64,000 bases of DNA from Sorghum bicolor (Eukaryota; Streptophyta; Magnoliopsida; Poales; Poaceae): assembly GCF_000003195.3 (NCBI RefSeq), contig NC_012877.2, positions 12,818,839 to 12,882,838 of the forward strand, written 5' to 3'. The position numbers and the translations under genes were made by a program. Every line of letters starts with the position of its first letter. Position 1 is the first letter of the stretch. Below, one piece after another: positions 33,470 to 45,897 of the stretch. Under the pieces are notes generated by a model. It worked only from the letters and a program-made list of their open reading frames with translations, made no database searches and had not been told where the DNA came from.

Positions 33470-36400
33470 TGTAACACCCTAGTGTTATGGTTGCATCTTT
33501 TCACAGGCATAACATGAGCATCATCATCTTCATAAGCATACCATGATCATCATTTACCTTGGGTCATGTCATTTTATGCATAAGTATGATTTAACTTGTT
33601 TAATTATGCCTTCTATGCTTATGTTTGTTTGTGCTATGCTCTTGTTTGTGTTCTATGCCTTGGTAAGTAGTTCATCTAGGCTTAACTCAACATTTGAAAC
33701 TACGTTCATGTTGGTCACATCCCCAAATTAAGTATCTAAGTCCTACTTTCACTTATAGACTCTAAAAACCTCTTTTGCTTAGGCTTTTAAAAAGTGGTTC
33801 ATAAAATGTTTGCACCGAGTTGTAGAAAATTTTATAAGGAACAAAAGTTGTTTCATGGCCATTTCATGAAAATGTGCAGAGCAAGCTCAAAAGTGGCCAA
33901 TTTCCAACACTTCGAAATTTTTCTAAGTCTGGAATCCAACCAGTTTGCTCGGGGCTCGTTTGGATGGCTTCCAGTTTGAAATCTAGGCCGAACCAAGTTA
34001 TGATCTTTTAAGCAAAGTTTGAGTCCTCATGTAGCTCTACATCATGGAGTGGTTAGCCAGCAAAACCATCGATCAGATTAGGAGATAATCGAAGTCAAAA
34101 ATCGAGTTTCAGTCGGTTTCAGAAACTGATGGAGGCAGCGTCAGTGAGGAGGAGCTCGCCGGTGACGCTGCGTGTTCGGACCCGTGGCATCCGTATGTCG
34201 CCGTTGGTCCCACTTGTCAGCACCCAACGTGTCCTCCAGGTGGCCACGACGCCCCCAGTCGCGTGGACAGCGCCATTCTCCCCCTGGCTCTCTGTCTCTC
34301 GCGCTCATCGTCTTCTCCGCGCCTCCGCCGCTGCTTCGATGCTCGTGTCACGGCATCTCCGGCCGAGCGGCTCCACCTAGCGCTCCGCCAGCTTCCCCGC
34401 GTCACCGTTGTCGCGTTGGCTGCAGCTGCCGAGCTTCGGTAAGCCCGCATTGCCTTCTCTGTCGCGAGCTCACCTCGCCAGAGTTCCGCCATGGTCACCG
34501 GTGTCGTGGCCAGGGCTCTGTAGTCCAGCATTTCTTCTCGTTCTTGCTCCAAAAGCCTCGCCTTGTCATGCTGATGCTCGTCGGGGTTCTCTTTCGCCCG
34601 GTCTCCGACCAGAGACGCCAGCGGTCGGCCGCACACAACCGTCGTGCCGCCATTCGCGAGGGCAATGTCCCTAGGGTGCGGTAGAGTTAGGGTTTCTGGT
34701 ACCAATCGTCGCGGAAGAGAGTGAGGAGCACGATGGTGCCCTTGGCCGTAGACAAGACCTTGCCGTCGATGAGATTTCCGGTGGTCAAGCCTCGCCTCTG
34801 TTCTCGGGTCACTGACGGGTGGTGTCCCTTGACCTGCGGGGTCCCCGTGTCAGTCTCTCTCCTCTAGTTTGAATTTAGGGTTTGTGCTGTTTTTGGAAAA
34901 TTCGTATCTGGAGTTTGCAAAGTCCCCTTGAGATGATGCAAATTTTGTTGTGTTTCTCTGATAGGCTAGTTTTTAATAAAAATATAATATATCCCCTGTT
35001 TCTGTGAAAAATAATTGTTGTGAAATAATCTTGTTAATTCTATGTAAATGCATATCTCTTGACCTACTGCTCCAAATGCTGTGAAATTTTTATGCTATGC
35101 TCTAGATAGTATTAGAATGCTCTGATAAATGATTCATGATTTTTGAAGTGCTGTATCTCTGGTATTTAATTTATGTTAATACTATGGCCTAATTTTATGT
35201 TTAAATCATATAAAATGTTATATGCTTATGCTGGTGCTCTCCTTTGGTGTCAATCTTGTTCATAGTAGTAGTAACATGTAAATAATCTGAAATCTATTGT
35301 TTGACACTATCTAAGCCATGTTTCTTAATTTATGAAATAAGCACCTTGTTACATGTTAACTACTTAAGTTTGGCATGTGCAATTGCTCTGAAAATTTTAT
35401 GGTAATGTCCAGGTGCCATGTTTGTGCTTCTGTAATTTTTGTAGATTTTTCTGAGCACTCTTGCTAGTATCTTGTAATTATGTCCTTTTATGGAATTAAA
35501 TTAATAAAAGTCTTGTGGTTAAGTGTTTAGTAGTCAACATGTGGTTTTCTGGTAATCTTAGGTTATGCTTGTGCTTATAAGCTACTTGGTTGGTACTAAA
35601 TATGTTTTTGCTATGTCATCAAATAATCAATTAAAGGCTATATAGCTGTTCTGGACAGCAAGGGAGTAATCTGATTTTTGCCTAATGATAACCTTGTTTT
35701 CTGAAATACTTGCCTTTATCAAAGATGTTGTAAACTTTGTTTGCTAGCTGCAGTCTAAATTTGGGATCATTTGGTCCAGTATTTTAAAAGTTATGGCTCT
35801 TCTAAGTTGAGTTCCAGAACTAGGTGCTCTCTGTATTTCTGGAACAGAACCTGAAACTTTGTTTAGTTGACCTATTTGACTTATGAATCTTGCAGTGATG
35901 TCTAAAGATGAAATGTAAACAATTTCATAAGCTTTCCAGAATGTCCTCATTCAGCTTTGCTGGATCTATATATCTTTAGTTACAATTTGTTCTTTGAGCT
36001 GTTCTGTCAAAGTAGTTGTTGCTGTTTAATGGTCTAAGTTGATGAGCCTTGTTAGTTGAGTTGGTACTCCTTTGTGAGTTGGTAATGGGAGTTACTCTAT
36101 AAATGAGTGTCCAGTGAAGTTTCTAATCATGTTACCAAACATACATCATCACCTTGTGTGCACACCTTCCTTACTTGTCATGCATGCAATAGGTGCACCG
36201 GAAGTGGCAGCATCGTTCGAGCTCAAGAGGGTGAACCACGAAGGCCCGAAGATCACTCAGGAGACGGAGGTCCAGCCAGCCGGACAAGAGGAGCCCAAAA
36301 AGGAGGTCGAGTGCCCTAGTCACTAGCCTGCTTCGTTCGTGAAAGGCAAGCCCTAGAGCATCTTAAGTCTCCCACTTTAATTTCAAAGCATACTTGAATA

Positions 36401-37857
36401 TGTTATATCTATTGATGCATTACGTATAGGAGTTGTGATGAAGCCCTTACTGCATTATACCCTTTCCTTGTCCAAATATCTTATCACTACCTGGTTGTAC
36501 AGTTAGGATCGAGTAGCAGCTTAGCTATGCTTTAATCGGTAGAAGTCGGGTGATACCCTGTCACCTGCGTGAAATAGGGCTATTGTTGGATCACGATTGA
36601 CTATATGTGCTATTGTGGGAAAGAACCTGGTTTAAAATGAGTTAAGCTGGGTGGAGTTTGCAAGGTGGTATTAACTCTGTCTGTGGCAGTTAAGGACCGA
36701 CCGTTGTATGTCCTCTTGTCATGTTGAACGCATGCCTGACACTTAGTTGGCCGGACAACTCGTTCCAACTGCGAAGCCTAGTAGTATGACTCAGGCCGGA
36801 AGACCGGCAAGTATAAAGTGCGCACTACCGGAGGAAGTGCGGTGTGCGGGGGGGCATTAGCGTAAGACCAAGGGCAGGTGATTTAAAAGTCCTGATCTTC
36901 CTGGCAGAGTGGCAGCCCTGGGAGTGCGGCGCTGATCGGAGCCACGATTCCCGAATCGTACCAAAGGTGACCCGCTTGCTCTCCAACGGGGGATGCTTGG
37001 GTGAGTGCTAGGAATAACCCTCCAGCTGGATAGGAATCGATTCGAATCGCCGTCTCTCCCGGATAGTGAGAACTTGACAGAGCAGCGGTAAACGTAGCAT
37101 TCACTAAATACAATGGTTCGTAACGATGATGTTGAGGATAGCAAGAAAGAACATATGATGAAACTTGATATGGTTATTATTGTTTGCTAATAATCAAGTA
37201 AAAAGTGCTCAGTACAGGTGCTAATCTAGTGGTTGGCTAATGATGATCAATATGATGCTTTTACAAATGGTGTACTATCCAATTTAAGCTTTTGGCAAAT
37301 GTCTGAGTCAAGCCAGCCACACTTTATACTCAGCCTTGCATGATCCTTGGTGTCTTTTATGTTTGGTTAGACGGGTAAGTCTAGCTGAGTACATCCTCGT
37401 ACTCAGGGTTTATTCCCACCTGTTGGAGATGATGTCTTTTATGATGGCTTCTGCAAGACCTGTCTCCATCCTGCTGGGGATGAGGACTAAACCGTTGGGC
37501 GCGGTTCTCTAACAACTTCGTACCCTGATGCTTTTGATGGATGTGATGAGACTCTGGCAGTAACAAGAACTGATGAAATGTGTGTGTGTGTAAACTATTT
37601 TGCTTCCGCTACTTCGAACTTGTGTTGAAATAACTATGTACTCCGATGTGGTGCCGTTTCGTCGACAATGAATGAACTATGTAACAATCGTTGTATTGTG
37701 TTGAACTATTACGATCTTGGTATATTGCAAAGTTAGTTTGAAGTCCTTCGTGATTTTGGAAGACTACCAGGATTATATGGGCTCAAGTTTGGAAACTTGA
37801 TTGCTAGTTCGATCGTTTCTACACTTGAACTCTTATAATTTGATCGGTTCTGTGACA
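33470..37857 (+). repeat. Solo LTR of the Tekay family (4,388 bp)
   Basis: Begins TGTAACACCCTAGTGTTATGG and ends TTCTGTGACA, the same termini as the LTR at 1746-6304, and aligns with it along its length with substitutions and small indels. No internal region or second LTR adjoins it, and a near-perfect 5-bp duplication flanks it. That is the signature of recombination between the two LTRs of a complete element. The GC-rich block (34120-34870) and the AT-rich block (34880-36110) correspond to those in the other copy. The exon-like block is at 36193-36350, with a stop. Confidence 0.93.
36193..36350 (+). other. Exon-like block in the solo LTR
   Basis: Starts after the acceptor ATGCAATAG and reads GAPEVAASFELKRVNHEG, then an acidic part ending VECPSH, then TAG, then PASFVKGKP. 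It corresponds to 4658-4857. The stop replaces the Glu codon of SHEP. Several differences between the two copies are conservative amino-acid changes (D/E, E/K). Confidence 0.4.
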
Positions 37858-38608
37858 GTTCTAATTCATCTAGTTCTAGTTCATCTAGATGTAGCAATTA
37901 GGAGAGACTAGTTCTTCTAGATCTAGTCTTGTTTAGAGATTAGAGAGATTAAGTAGAGGAGTAGAGATTCTGGAGGAGTTCTGGCATGTCAGCGCTTCTT
38001 CGTGGCTGTATTCTTCTTGATTCAGTTCCCTCGCCTGGAGCTACGTTCTGAGGTACTTTTGTACTTACCCTTCTAGTTTAAGTAAGCAACTTGTTCTTAT
38101 TCGTTCTTTGGTTCACAACTCATATTGAGTGCTTTGATCTTGGTCATTACTTGGTTGAAGTAGTATTTTGTAGTGTAGGCGTGGTGCCTAGGCTAGGTTA
38201 CTTGCGGATATCCCTAATCAGCCGGACAGTGGTTGTTCGCATAGGTGGCTTTGTAGCTGCATTGATTCCTCTGTAGTCCACTTCCCGTTGATAGGACTCA
38301 TAGGCTTATAGGTGCCTGGTAGGAGATTACTCTAAATTTTCTCTTATTCGGGGTTACTTGTCCGATAAGACGGTATTATACAAAGTTTACTGGAGTCGAA
38401 ACTAGAGTGCATTAGTTATTTCGTTTTTCTTGATATGATCTAGCCTAATTGTAGGGTTAAGTCTTATTTTGTCATCATCACAACTGTTCCCTGTGGATAC
38501 AATATTTAAAACCTCAGGGTAAGATGAGACACTGGTATGATATCTGTGCGCTTGCGGATAATCCTACTTAAATCTATTTAAATGGAGTGCAGTTAATTTA
38601 TACCAACA
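37858..38608 (+). repeat. 5' LTR of the LARD-like element, part 2
   Basis: Continues the LTR after the 5-bp duplication GTTCT. It aligns with 53930-54556 of the 3' LTR but keeps about 100 bases (around 38235-38345) that the 3' LTR has lost near 54285. Ends ATACCAACA, followed by AACATTT and the primer-binding site. Confidence 0.88.
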
Positions 38609-38616
38609 AACATTTT

Positions 38617-38634
38617 TGGTGCTGTTACCGGGGA
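38617..38634 (+). other. Primer-binding site resembling tRNA-Asp
   Basis: TGGTGCTGTTACCGGGGA, eight bases after the LTR end. The complement of a plant tRNA-Asp 3' end is TGGCGCCGTTGCCGGGGA. The three differences are C-to-T, C-to-T and G-to-A transitions. A tRNA-Asp PBS is typical of Athila-type elements. Confidence 0.75.
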
Positions 38635-40643
38635 ACGTTTGGTGATTTTGACTTAGTTTAGCTTAATCTTGTATTATACTTTTATCTTTTCCTGTTTTTA
38701 TCCCAGTCTCTTCATTATTTTTGTGTTCATCCTTCTGGATGTTTTTAATTCTATTGCTATTTATCTTTATGGCATGTGCAAAAGCTTAAAGCATAAACCT
38801 TATCATAATATCTATAAGCTATGCCCATGTCTACATAATATAATAAACCCTTCTCAAATATATCATGGGATCATTAATCCTAACCTTGGTTTGCTACGCC
38901 CCATGTTTATTCAACATTTAGATCTTACCAAGAGTTACAAGGAATCCCTTGATATATCTTCTCGAGAGTTCTTTCTTATCTTTTAAAAAACCAAGAGATT
39001 ATGCTCAGAAGAGTTGCTCTGGCCATTTCTAAACTCCCCAAAAGAAGAAAAGGATTTATTATCCAAACTAAAAATGGAAGTCTTGGTAGCTAAAACACAA
39101 TCATTTCATTCCTAAGATTTAGCTATAAATCCTAAACCTTTAAAATTCCACATCAATGATTTAGACTTCCAATTAGCTAACATGCCCTTAAATCAATGCA
39201 TGTCAGATCTTCTTACAAGAGTATTTTGGAAAAAGTATCATCAACTTCCTTTCCTTTCTAAAAAGACATTGGGAAAAATTCAAGGATGGCATGTCAAGTG
39301 ATGCCATAGAAGGAGAGCCAAGCCACTTAGAAATAAATTCTATCTTCTCCCCTTCTATGCCCATATTAATTGTCTTTGAACCCATCTCTAAACCCATCTT
39401 TGACCCTAATAAATCTTTTTATACTCCTTCTACAAAACTTCATAATGACCCTAGAAATCCATCAAGACATCCTAAGAATAGGAGTCATGAATACCCAAGA
39501 AGAGCAACAACAATAGCAGGAACGCGTAAAACATATTAGAAATACATATGCTATTATCAAAGAATGGATGGAAGAAGATGAAGTTTTAGCACTAGCATCT
39601 AAACTTGGTCTAAATTCAAATGTTGAGCTTAAATCAATTTCTTTAATAAACATAACTCACCCAAGTTTAGAAGAAAGTTTTAGACGAGACCAACTTAGGG
39701 ACATCAATTCATGGGAAATCCTAGAAAATAAAATGTCTAATAAATGTCATAGGCATGAAATAATAGAGACAAACTTATTGCCTATAGACAACCATGAAGA
39801 GACATCCTTGGAGTTTGAAAAAGGACATCATATTGTCGAGCATGTGAAGTATTTCATTAAACACCCTATCAGACCCATCCTCATATGAGAAATCTCCTAG
39901 ATCAATTAGTCTCTAATATTATCACACATGAGATCCTCAACCCCCTTATTCTACCTATTCATAAAATCATTAAGAGGGTGGTTGTAGACACATATGTTTA
40001 CCATAAATATTGTAGATATCGTTGTGGTGAATAATACACTTAGAGTGGTATTGGAAGTGAAACCACTTTGCGAAACCACATCTTGATGTTTTCCCAAGGA
40101 CAAGTTAGTGTCCTAAAACAAGAACTGTTTAGATCATGACATGAGTGTTCTTCTACTGTGCTTGAGCATAGAATTATATCTATGAAAATATTTCTTTGGG
40201 TATTCTTGTCACTAACCCTCCAGGATTAGAGCAATAAGGTCAAAGGAGTAACAAATGCAAGGTATGTCCAACAAATAATTATGCAACATTGAATTACTTT
40301 CATCCAATCTTGACTTTTGCAAAAGTCAAGCTTGGGGGATATGCTTTCATAGATACATTTCTTGCAAAGTTGCTATACTATCTTGGTTGTCCCTACTTTT
40401 AAGATATGCTCAATTTGCTCTTTCATCACTGTTTGAGTAAATCTCCATAGTGCTTTTATGTTACTTTTGTTTGCTATAGTATATGTTTAGGTTTGGAGTA
40501 GTTTCATACATCTCTTAAATGAAGCATGGTGCCTAGTTTAGGAGTGGTGATCTTACATTGAAAGGCTTTTTTTTAATTAAGCGTGGTGCTTAGGTTAAAA
40601 TGTCCTCCTAAGTCAAATTAGACATGGTGTCTAGGTTGATTTT
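38635..40643 (+). other. Interior of the LARD-like element, first half
   Basis: Low-coding sequence. Open stretches at 38669-38986, 39291-39539 and 39568-39888 read on the + strand. The last contains DEVLALASKLGLNSNVELKS and ends KHPIRPILI, possibly the remnant of a gag-like protein, but no family motif is visible. A polypurine-like AGCTTGGGGGA lies at about 40328-40339. From 40390 on it is non-coding. It ends at ATTTT (40639-40643), the left duplication of the nested minus-strand element. Confidence 0.5.
40639..40643. repeat. Left target-site duplication of nested chromovirus (ATTTT)
   Basis: ATTTT here and at 49607-49611: a perfect 5-bp match bordering the two LTR termini. Confidence 0.85.
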
Positions 40644-43523
40644 TGTCACACCCATATTTTAAGAACAAAATAGGATGCATAAAAGACATATATGTGCCCC
40701 AGAAACAGTCGCACACATAAGTAGACAAATCTCAAATGTACCATTGCAGTGTTTATTATATAGTAGAACATAGTAAATCACATAGTCTTATACATAAATG
40801 ATAGTAAGAAGCAAACAACGCTCTCGATGGAAGCTCCACACAGGGACAACATTGACTGGTTGACTTAAAACCTAATACTCATAGCGATAGTCCTCATTCC
40901 AATCATCATCATTAGCATAACCTGGGGTGTTGGGAAATTGCAAGAGTGAGCACATATCGTACTCAACAAGTATAACCAGGGGTTCATGAGGCTCAAAAAG
41001 CTGACACTGGTTTGACTGCATTTAGCTTTTAATAGTGGATAGCATGTTTAATCATTGGATAGCAAATATAAAGGTAGCATAAATAATCCCATAATCACAT
41101 GATCAGATGTAAGCATAAATAACTCATAGCATAAACGATAATCAAATGAACACCAGGGGTTCATGAGGCTCAAAAAGCTGACACTGGTTTGACTGCATTT
41201 AGCTTTTAATAGTGGATAGCATGTTTAATCATTGGATAGCAAATATCAAGGTAGCATAAATAATCCCATAATCACATGATCAGATGTAAGCATAAATAAA
41301 TCATAGCATAAACGATAATCAAATGAACATAATAACATAATAAGCTCATCATCTTAATGTAGATGTCCCCAAGGCCGCTCCTGACCGTGAGCTCGGCTAG
41401 TATACTAGTTTTAACACTCTGTAGAGGTTGTACATCTTTACCCATGAGTCATGATTTACCCTTTCGCCCGAGGTAGCTAGTCTCTTAACCCCCTTCCTAG
41501 GGAGGTCGGCAGGGATCACTATGAAGCCTTTCAAAAGTTCATCTAACATGTTAGGGCCGCAAGGTTTCCTTTGCGCGCAGATATAGATACCCCCTTCCAA
41601 ATGGCACAAGGACGCGCAGCCTATACACATAAGGACAGGGGCTCGCACTATACCCAAAACGGTTCAGCCCCTCCGCCCTTTCGGGTAACATCTAACAAGC
41701 TAGAAAAGATCTTCATACTGAGCTAAAGCCAGAGCCATTATAGCCCTCATGGTTGCACAGTTATCCCGGGTGATCACGTACAGACAATATCTCATACAGT
41801 TATTTGTCATTCTTTTATGTTCATTGCACAACTATTAATCATCTTACAAGATCATGGATTATATCAAGCACTAGCACAACTACACCAAATGCATATCAAG
41901 TAGGTAGCAAGGAATCCAGGTAACAATCATCTATGATTTTGCTAAGGTCGACAAGGTGAAAGCATGCATATGATATATATGTGTATTTATAAGTGTATAG
42001 GTAACAAGGATGGTCCCAAGTTATACTTGCCTTGTTCAAAGCTCTCCGGAGCCTGGTGGTCGTTAAAGGCTTGGTCTTGATCACCAACGTACGGCTCACC
42101 GTCTATTCCCAAACATCAATCAACAACACGCAATCTAATGTAGACAATTATACACAAAGCAAACAAGCTGTAATTAGAACATTACACCAACAGTGAGAAA
42201 TCAAAGATAAAAGTTCACGAAAATATTCTATGCAGCACTACGATCACACAAACGTAAAGTTCACAAAAATCAGAATTAAAACGTAGAAGTTATGAATTTT
42301 CTAAGATTTCCTATAGATAAATAATTAATTAAATGCTACTAAGAAAATAAAAAGTTTCAAAACAGAGAATTATTACTTCTAACATGTAGAGCTCGTAAAT
42401 AGGAATCTAATGATATTTGAATGGACAAAAACGGGGTTAAAATGAATATTTTATAAACAAAACAGTTTCAGTGGCAAACTTGTAATTGGTAGAAAACGTA
42501 TTTCAACTTAACCAGCAAAACTACGCTTTCGGAAAAGGAAAAAAGTATTTTCCTGAGTACGCTGAGGGATTGCGGATTGTTTGTCAAAAATCTCAGGGGC
42601 TCTTTAACAAAAACTCCAGTGAAACGTTATCTTCTAATCAGGGCGCTTGGTTTTGGATCCTACGGCCGAGATTTGCTTCAGGGGGAAGCGGGCGGCGGGC
42701 CGGCCGAAGCTGAGCCTCCTCGCGTTGGCGCACCATTGCTGGGAAGCCAAGCTCGTCGGAGTTCTTAGCCTCGACGATTTAGGGCACCACTCCACAAACC
42801 GAGAGCACGGGAAGGACGCGAAGCTCCTTGCGAACTCACCAATGCTCCTATCGCGACCTGAGGGGGCTTGGAAGAGGGTCGGTCGCGCGAGAGGAACTCG
42901 GCGAGATCCGCTCCTTGACGCCAATGGTGGCTGGGGCTTCCCCGACGCGTCTAGATCAAAACGATGCTTGTGGGGCAGGGCTAGGAACTTTATAGGGGCT
43001 TGGTTGGGCGCTGGAACTAGGAAATCGCGAAGAGAACGAGATCGGTTGCCATCGGGGTGTCCGGCTCGGTGACGGCGCGAGGGAGGAGCTGGAGGAGGAC
43101 GCCGACTTGCAGGCCCCACGCGACAGAAACCAGAGAGAGAGGAAGGGCGCGCGGCTGGGGGCGTACTGGGCCGCTCACTGGGCCGAGCGTAGGGCGGAAG
43201 GGGAAGCCAAGGGGCTAGGTGGGCTGTGGGGCGGGGGAATGGGGGGAGGGAGTTCTGGGCTGAGTTGGGGTTTGTCTTTCTCTTCTTTTCTTTTCTTTTC
43301 CAAAACTTTTTCAAAATAGTTTTAAGTTCTTTTAATTCTCAAACAAAACATACATCACAAAATAAACCATGGCCAACATGAATGCACAATAAAGTTTACT
43401 ATACTTATGACGAATTTTAATTTCGTCAAAAATATTTTATTTACTAGATTAAATGCCCACAAAAATGCTTAAATAATTCCAATTAAATCCTATTAATTCA
43501 AAAGCAAATTTTTGGGTGTTACA
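40644..43523 (-). repeat. 3' LTR of nested chromovirus (2,880 bp, left copy)
   Basis: On the + strand it runs from TGTCACACCC to GGGTGTTACA. A TATAAATA on the minus strand at 41991-41984 marks the promoter. It is 170 bases longer than its partner because a 177-base unit is duplicated in tandem (40976-41152 and 41153 to about 41329). The 261 bases at 41397-41657 appear identical to 47469-47729. The GC-rich part at 42640-43310 is open on the minus strand, but the frame is closed in the partner LTR and is not called a gene. Confidence 0.92.
40976..41329. repeat. 177-bp tandem duplication within the left LTR
   Basis: CCAGGGGTTCATGAGGCTC begins at 40976 and again at 41153, and the following sequence repeats almost exactly (TTGACTGCATTTAGC, GATCAGATGTAAGCATAAATAA). 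The right LTR has a single copy at about 47227. Confidence 0.9.
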
Positions 43524-43528
43524 AATTC

Positions 43529-43540
43529 TACCCTCCTTAA
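43529..43540 (-). other. Polypurine tract of nested chromovirus
   Basis: On the minus strand TTAAGGAGGGTAG, followed by AATT and the LTR start TGTAACACC. Confidence 0.7.
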
Positions 43541-45214
43541 AAGAATCTCGTCCTCGAGATTGAGCAGTGCATAAACAAACAACTGTGGATATGACCCTCT
43601 CCAATCATCCTCTCTTTCCCCGGTTGCTTATGCCTCTGAATACCGATTCCATTGCACTAGCAAATTCAATGTCTCTAGTCAAGTAGCATACCTGGTAGCT
43701 TTTCTGAAAAATCACCTGGAAATTTATTCACTACACGGTCCAGAAAATTAATATCATCATCTAGTTGGTTCACTGTAGCTGTGGTTGGAGCCTGCACTGC
43801 TACATCCACACTGATTCTCTCTCCCTTAGGTGTTGTCACAACTACTACTTTCTCTTTGCACTTAAACTCCGTAGTATACTTCTTCATCCAATCCAAACCC
43901 AAGATCACATCTATGCCCGAAGTTCTCATAGCCATAGGACTGACAGGGAAATCTACCCCCCTTAAAGAAAGACTTGCTGTGGGGCAACAATAAGAAATTG
44001 GTATAGTTCCTCCCGGTGAGTTTACTAGCATAGGGGTTTTCATGGCAACTAGTGGAATGCTATGAACTCTAACAAATGCTTGTGATATGAATGTATGCGA
44101 AGCTCCAAAATCAAATAAAACTGTAGCAGGTATAGAGTTGATACTGAACGTACACATCATGATTTCTGGTCACTCTTGTACTATCTCTGCAGCCACATGG
44201 TTCACCTTTGCTCCATGAGAATTAGACTTTTGATTGTTGTTCTGCTGGTTGAACCTTTCCGGGCAATCATATGACATATGTCCTTACTTCCCACAGCGGA
44301 AACACCTAGTAGGGGTATTGGGAGCACTTCTCTTCATAGCGGTGGTATTTGAATTTCCCGAGTGCGGAGCCTGCTGTCCACTCTGTTGTTGATTAGGATT
44401 AAGCTGAGATTGTTAGTTGTGGTCCCACTGACCAACCGGTCCCTGGAACCTCTGTTGATCGCCCTGCTGAGAATTGAAACGTTGGCGGTTGTTGCCTCCA
44501 GAGTCTCGTGCTAGCATCCTCCTCTTCTTGTCCTGACCTTTACGCATGTTATCAAGCACAATAGCACGATTCACCAGAGCCTGGAAAGTAGGATAAGTAT
44601 TTCCAGCCAGTTGCAACCTGAGTTCATAGTAAAGACCTTTCATGAAGAGATGCTGCTTATCAGCATCTTCTACTTCATTTGGAGCATAGCGGGCCAACTG
44701 CTCAAACATGTCTTGATACTCAGCCACAGTCATAGAACCCATCCTAAGAGATCTGAATTCTTCCTGCTTGAGCTCCATCATTCCTTCATTTATGTGTCGT
44801 GCACGGAAGTCTCTGCAAAATTCTAGCCAAGTGACAGGAGGAGCATTCTTGGGACGAGCAGCTTGGTATGACTCCCACCAAGTCTGAGCTGCTCTCTGAA
44901 GTTGTCCAGAAGCATACAACACCTTTCCCACATCATCACTGTGCTATGTTCAGTTGCCTCTCCACAGCACGACGCCAATCATCTGCCTCCATAGGATCAG
45001 TTGAGTGTATAAATACCGGAGGTCTTCTCTTCATAAACTCCCTACGCTTATCCCTCACATGAACAGGTGGTGGTGGTCGTGGAGGTTGCTGCTGTAGGTG
45101 CTGCATGAAGACGTGCATCATCTCATTCTAGGTTTGCATGTGCTCTTCTACAGTAATTGGGACATTGCCACCCATGCCACGGCCTCTACCTTTGCCTCTT
45201 CCTCTAGCTGCCAT
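43541..45214 (-). pseudogene. gag-protease with residual chromodomain tail (internally deleted pol)
   Basis: The start ATG at 45214 reads MAARGRGKGRGRG, usual for Tekay gag. The gag core follows (AAQTWWESYQAARP, EEFRSLRMGSMTVAEYQDMF) and then a CX2CX4HX4C zinc knuckle near 44270-44310. The protease has LFDFGASHTFIS (canonical D-S-G; here S is F) and ILGLDWMKKY. After FSEKLPGMLLD (stop at about 43675) the sequence switches to VQWNRYSEA, then EREDD, then SYPQLF, the end of a chromodomain. Reverse transcriptase through integrase is missing. Damage: TAG after HMQT near 45128, a frameshift near 44940, a TAA within the zinc knuckle, and a TAG near 44410. Gag would assemble the particle; no enzyme other than a probably inactive protease remains. 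Confidence 0.88.
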
Positions 45215-45897
45215 CTGCATTCCAAGGTATAGAATCATGTCTTAGTAACATCCAACATGGCAATTACAAGAGGTAATGAAATCTAGAATTCTTCTGGGTA
45301 ATATCCAACATCAGCAGTTCAGAAAATCAATTATATCCTGAGTTCCAGAATTCAAATCGATACATGCTATATACCGTTGGAAAGATAACGGAATTTTCTA
45401 CAACTTTTATTTGGACAATATTAACAGATTCTGTCGCTGAATTAGTCAAAACTTGGCACAACCGAAACTGTTCCAGAATTCCAAACTGCACAGAAACCTC
45501 AACTTTGAACAGCCATAACTCACAGCTCATAACAGATAATAACGTCATTCTTGAGGCATTGGAAATATGTGAAAGCCTACTTGTTCCCATATAAAATTGA
45601 TGAACATTGCACAAACAGAATTTGATTTATACCAGAATTATTGCAGACTGCTCCAGAAAAACAGCAAAAGACAAACAGGATATGACCCCAAACCACTATT
45701 TATTCATGTTCTTACTTAAGGTTCTTAACTAGGGAACTTGTGGACATGCTCACAAAGTTCCAGCACTCATCACAAAAATCCAAATCACACATAATCATAA
45801 TAACAATCCAGCAAACACACCAAGTTCACACCGCACTAACAAAAGACTCGAAATAACTCGCAAAACTACTAGCGTTCCTATTACATATGGGTTCTTT
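45215..45897. other. Leader between gag and the upstream open frame of the nested chromovirus
   Basis: Non-coding on both strands in practice. Reads on the minus strand as the untranslated stretch between the end of the leader frame (45898) and the gag ATG (45214). Confidence 0.4.

Noticed and set aside
41397..41657. Identical 86-codon minus-strand frames in both chromovirus LTRs (also 47469-47729)
   Set aside because: Identity is expected because LTRs start identical; it is no evidence of coding. The frame lies in the transcribed part of the LTR but shows no domain.
42634..43314. Long minus-strand open frame (about 226 codons) in the GC-rich part of the left chromovirus LTR
   Set aside because: It is Pro/Arg/Ser-rich with no family features, and the matching frame in the right LTR is closed by a stop and has indels. 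High GC alone explains the openness.
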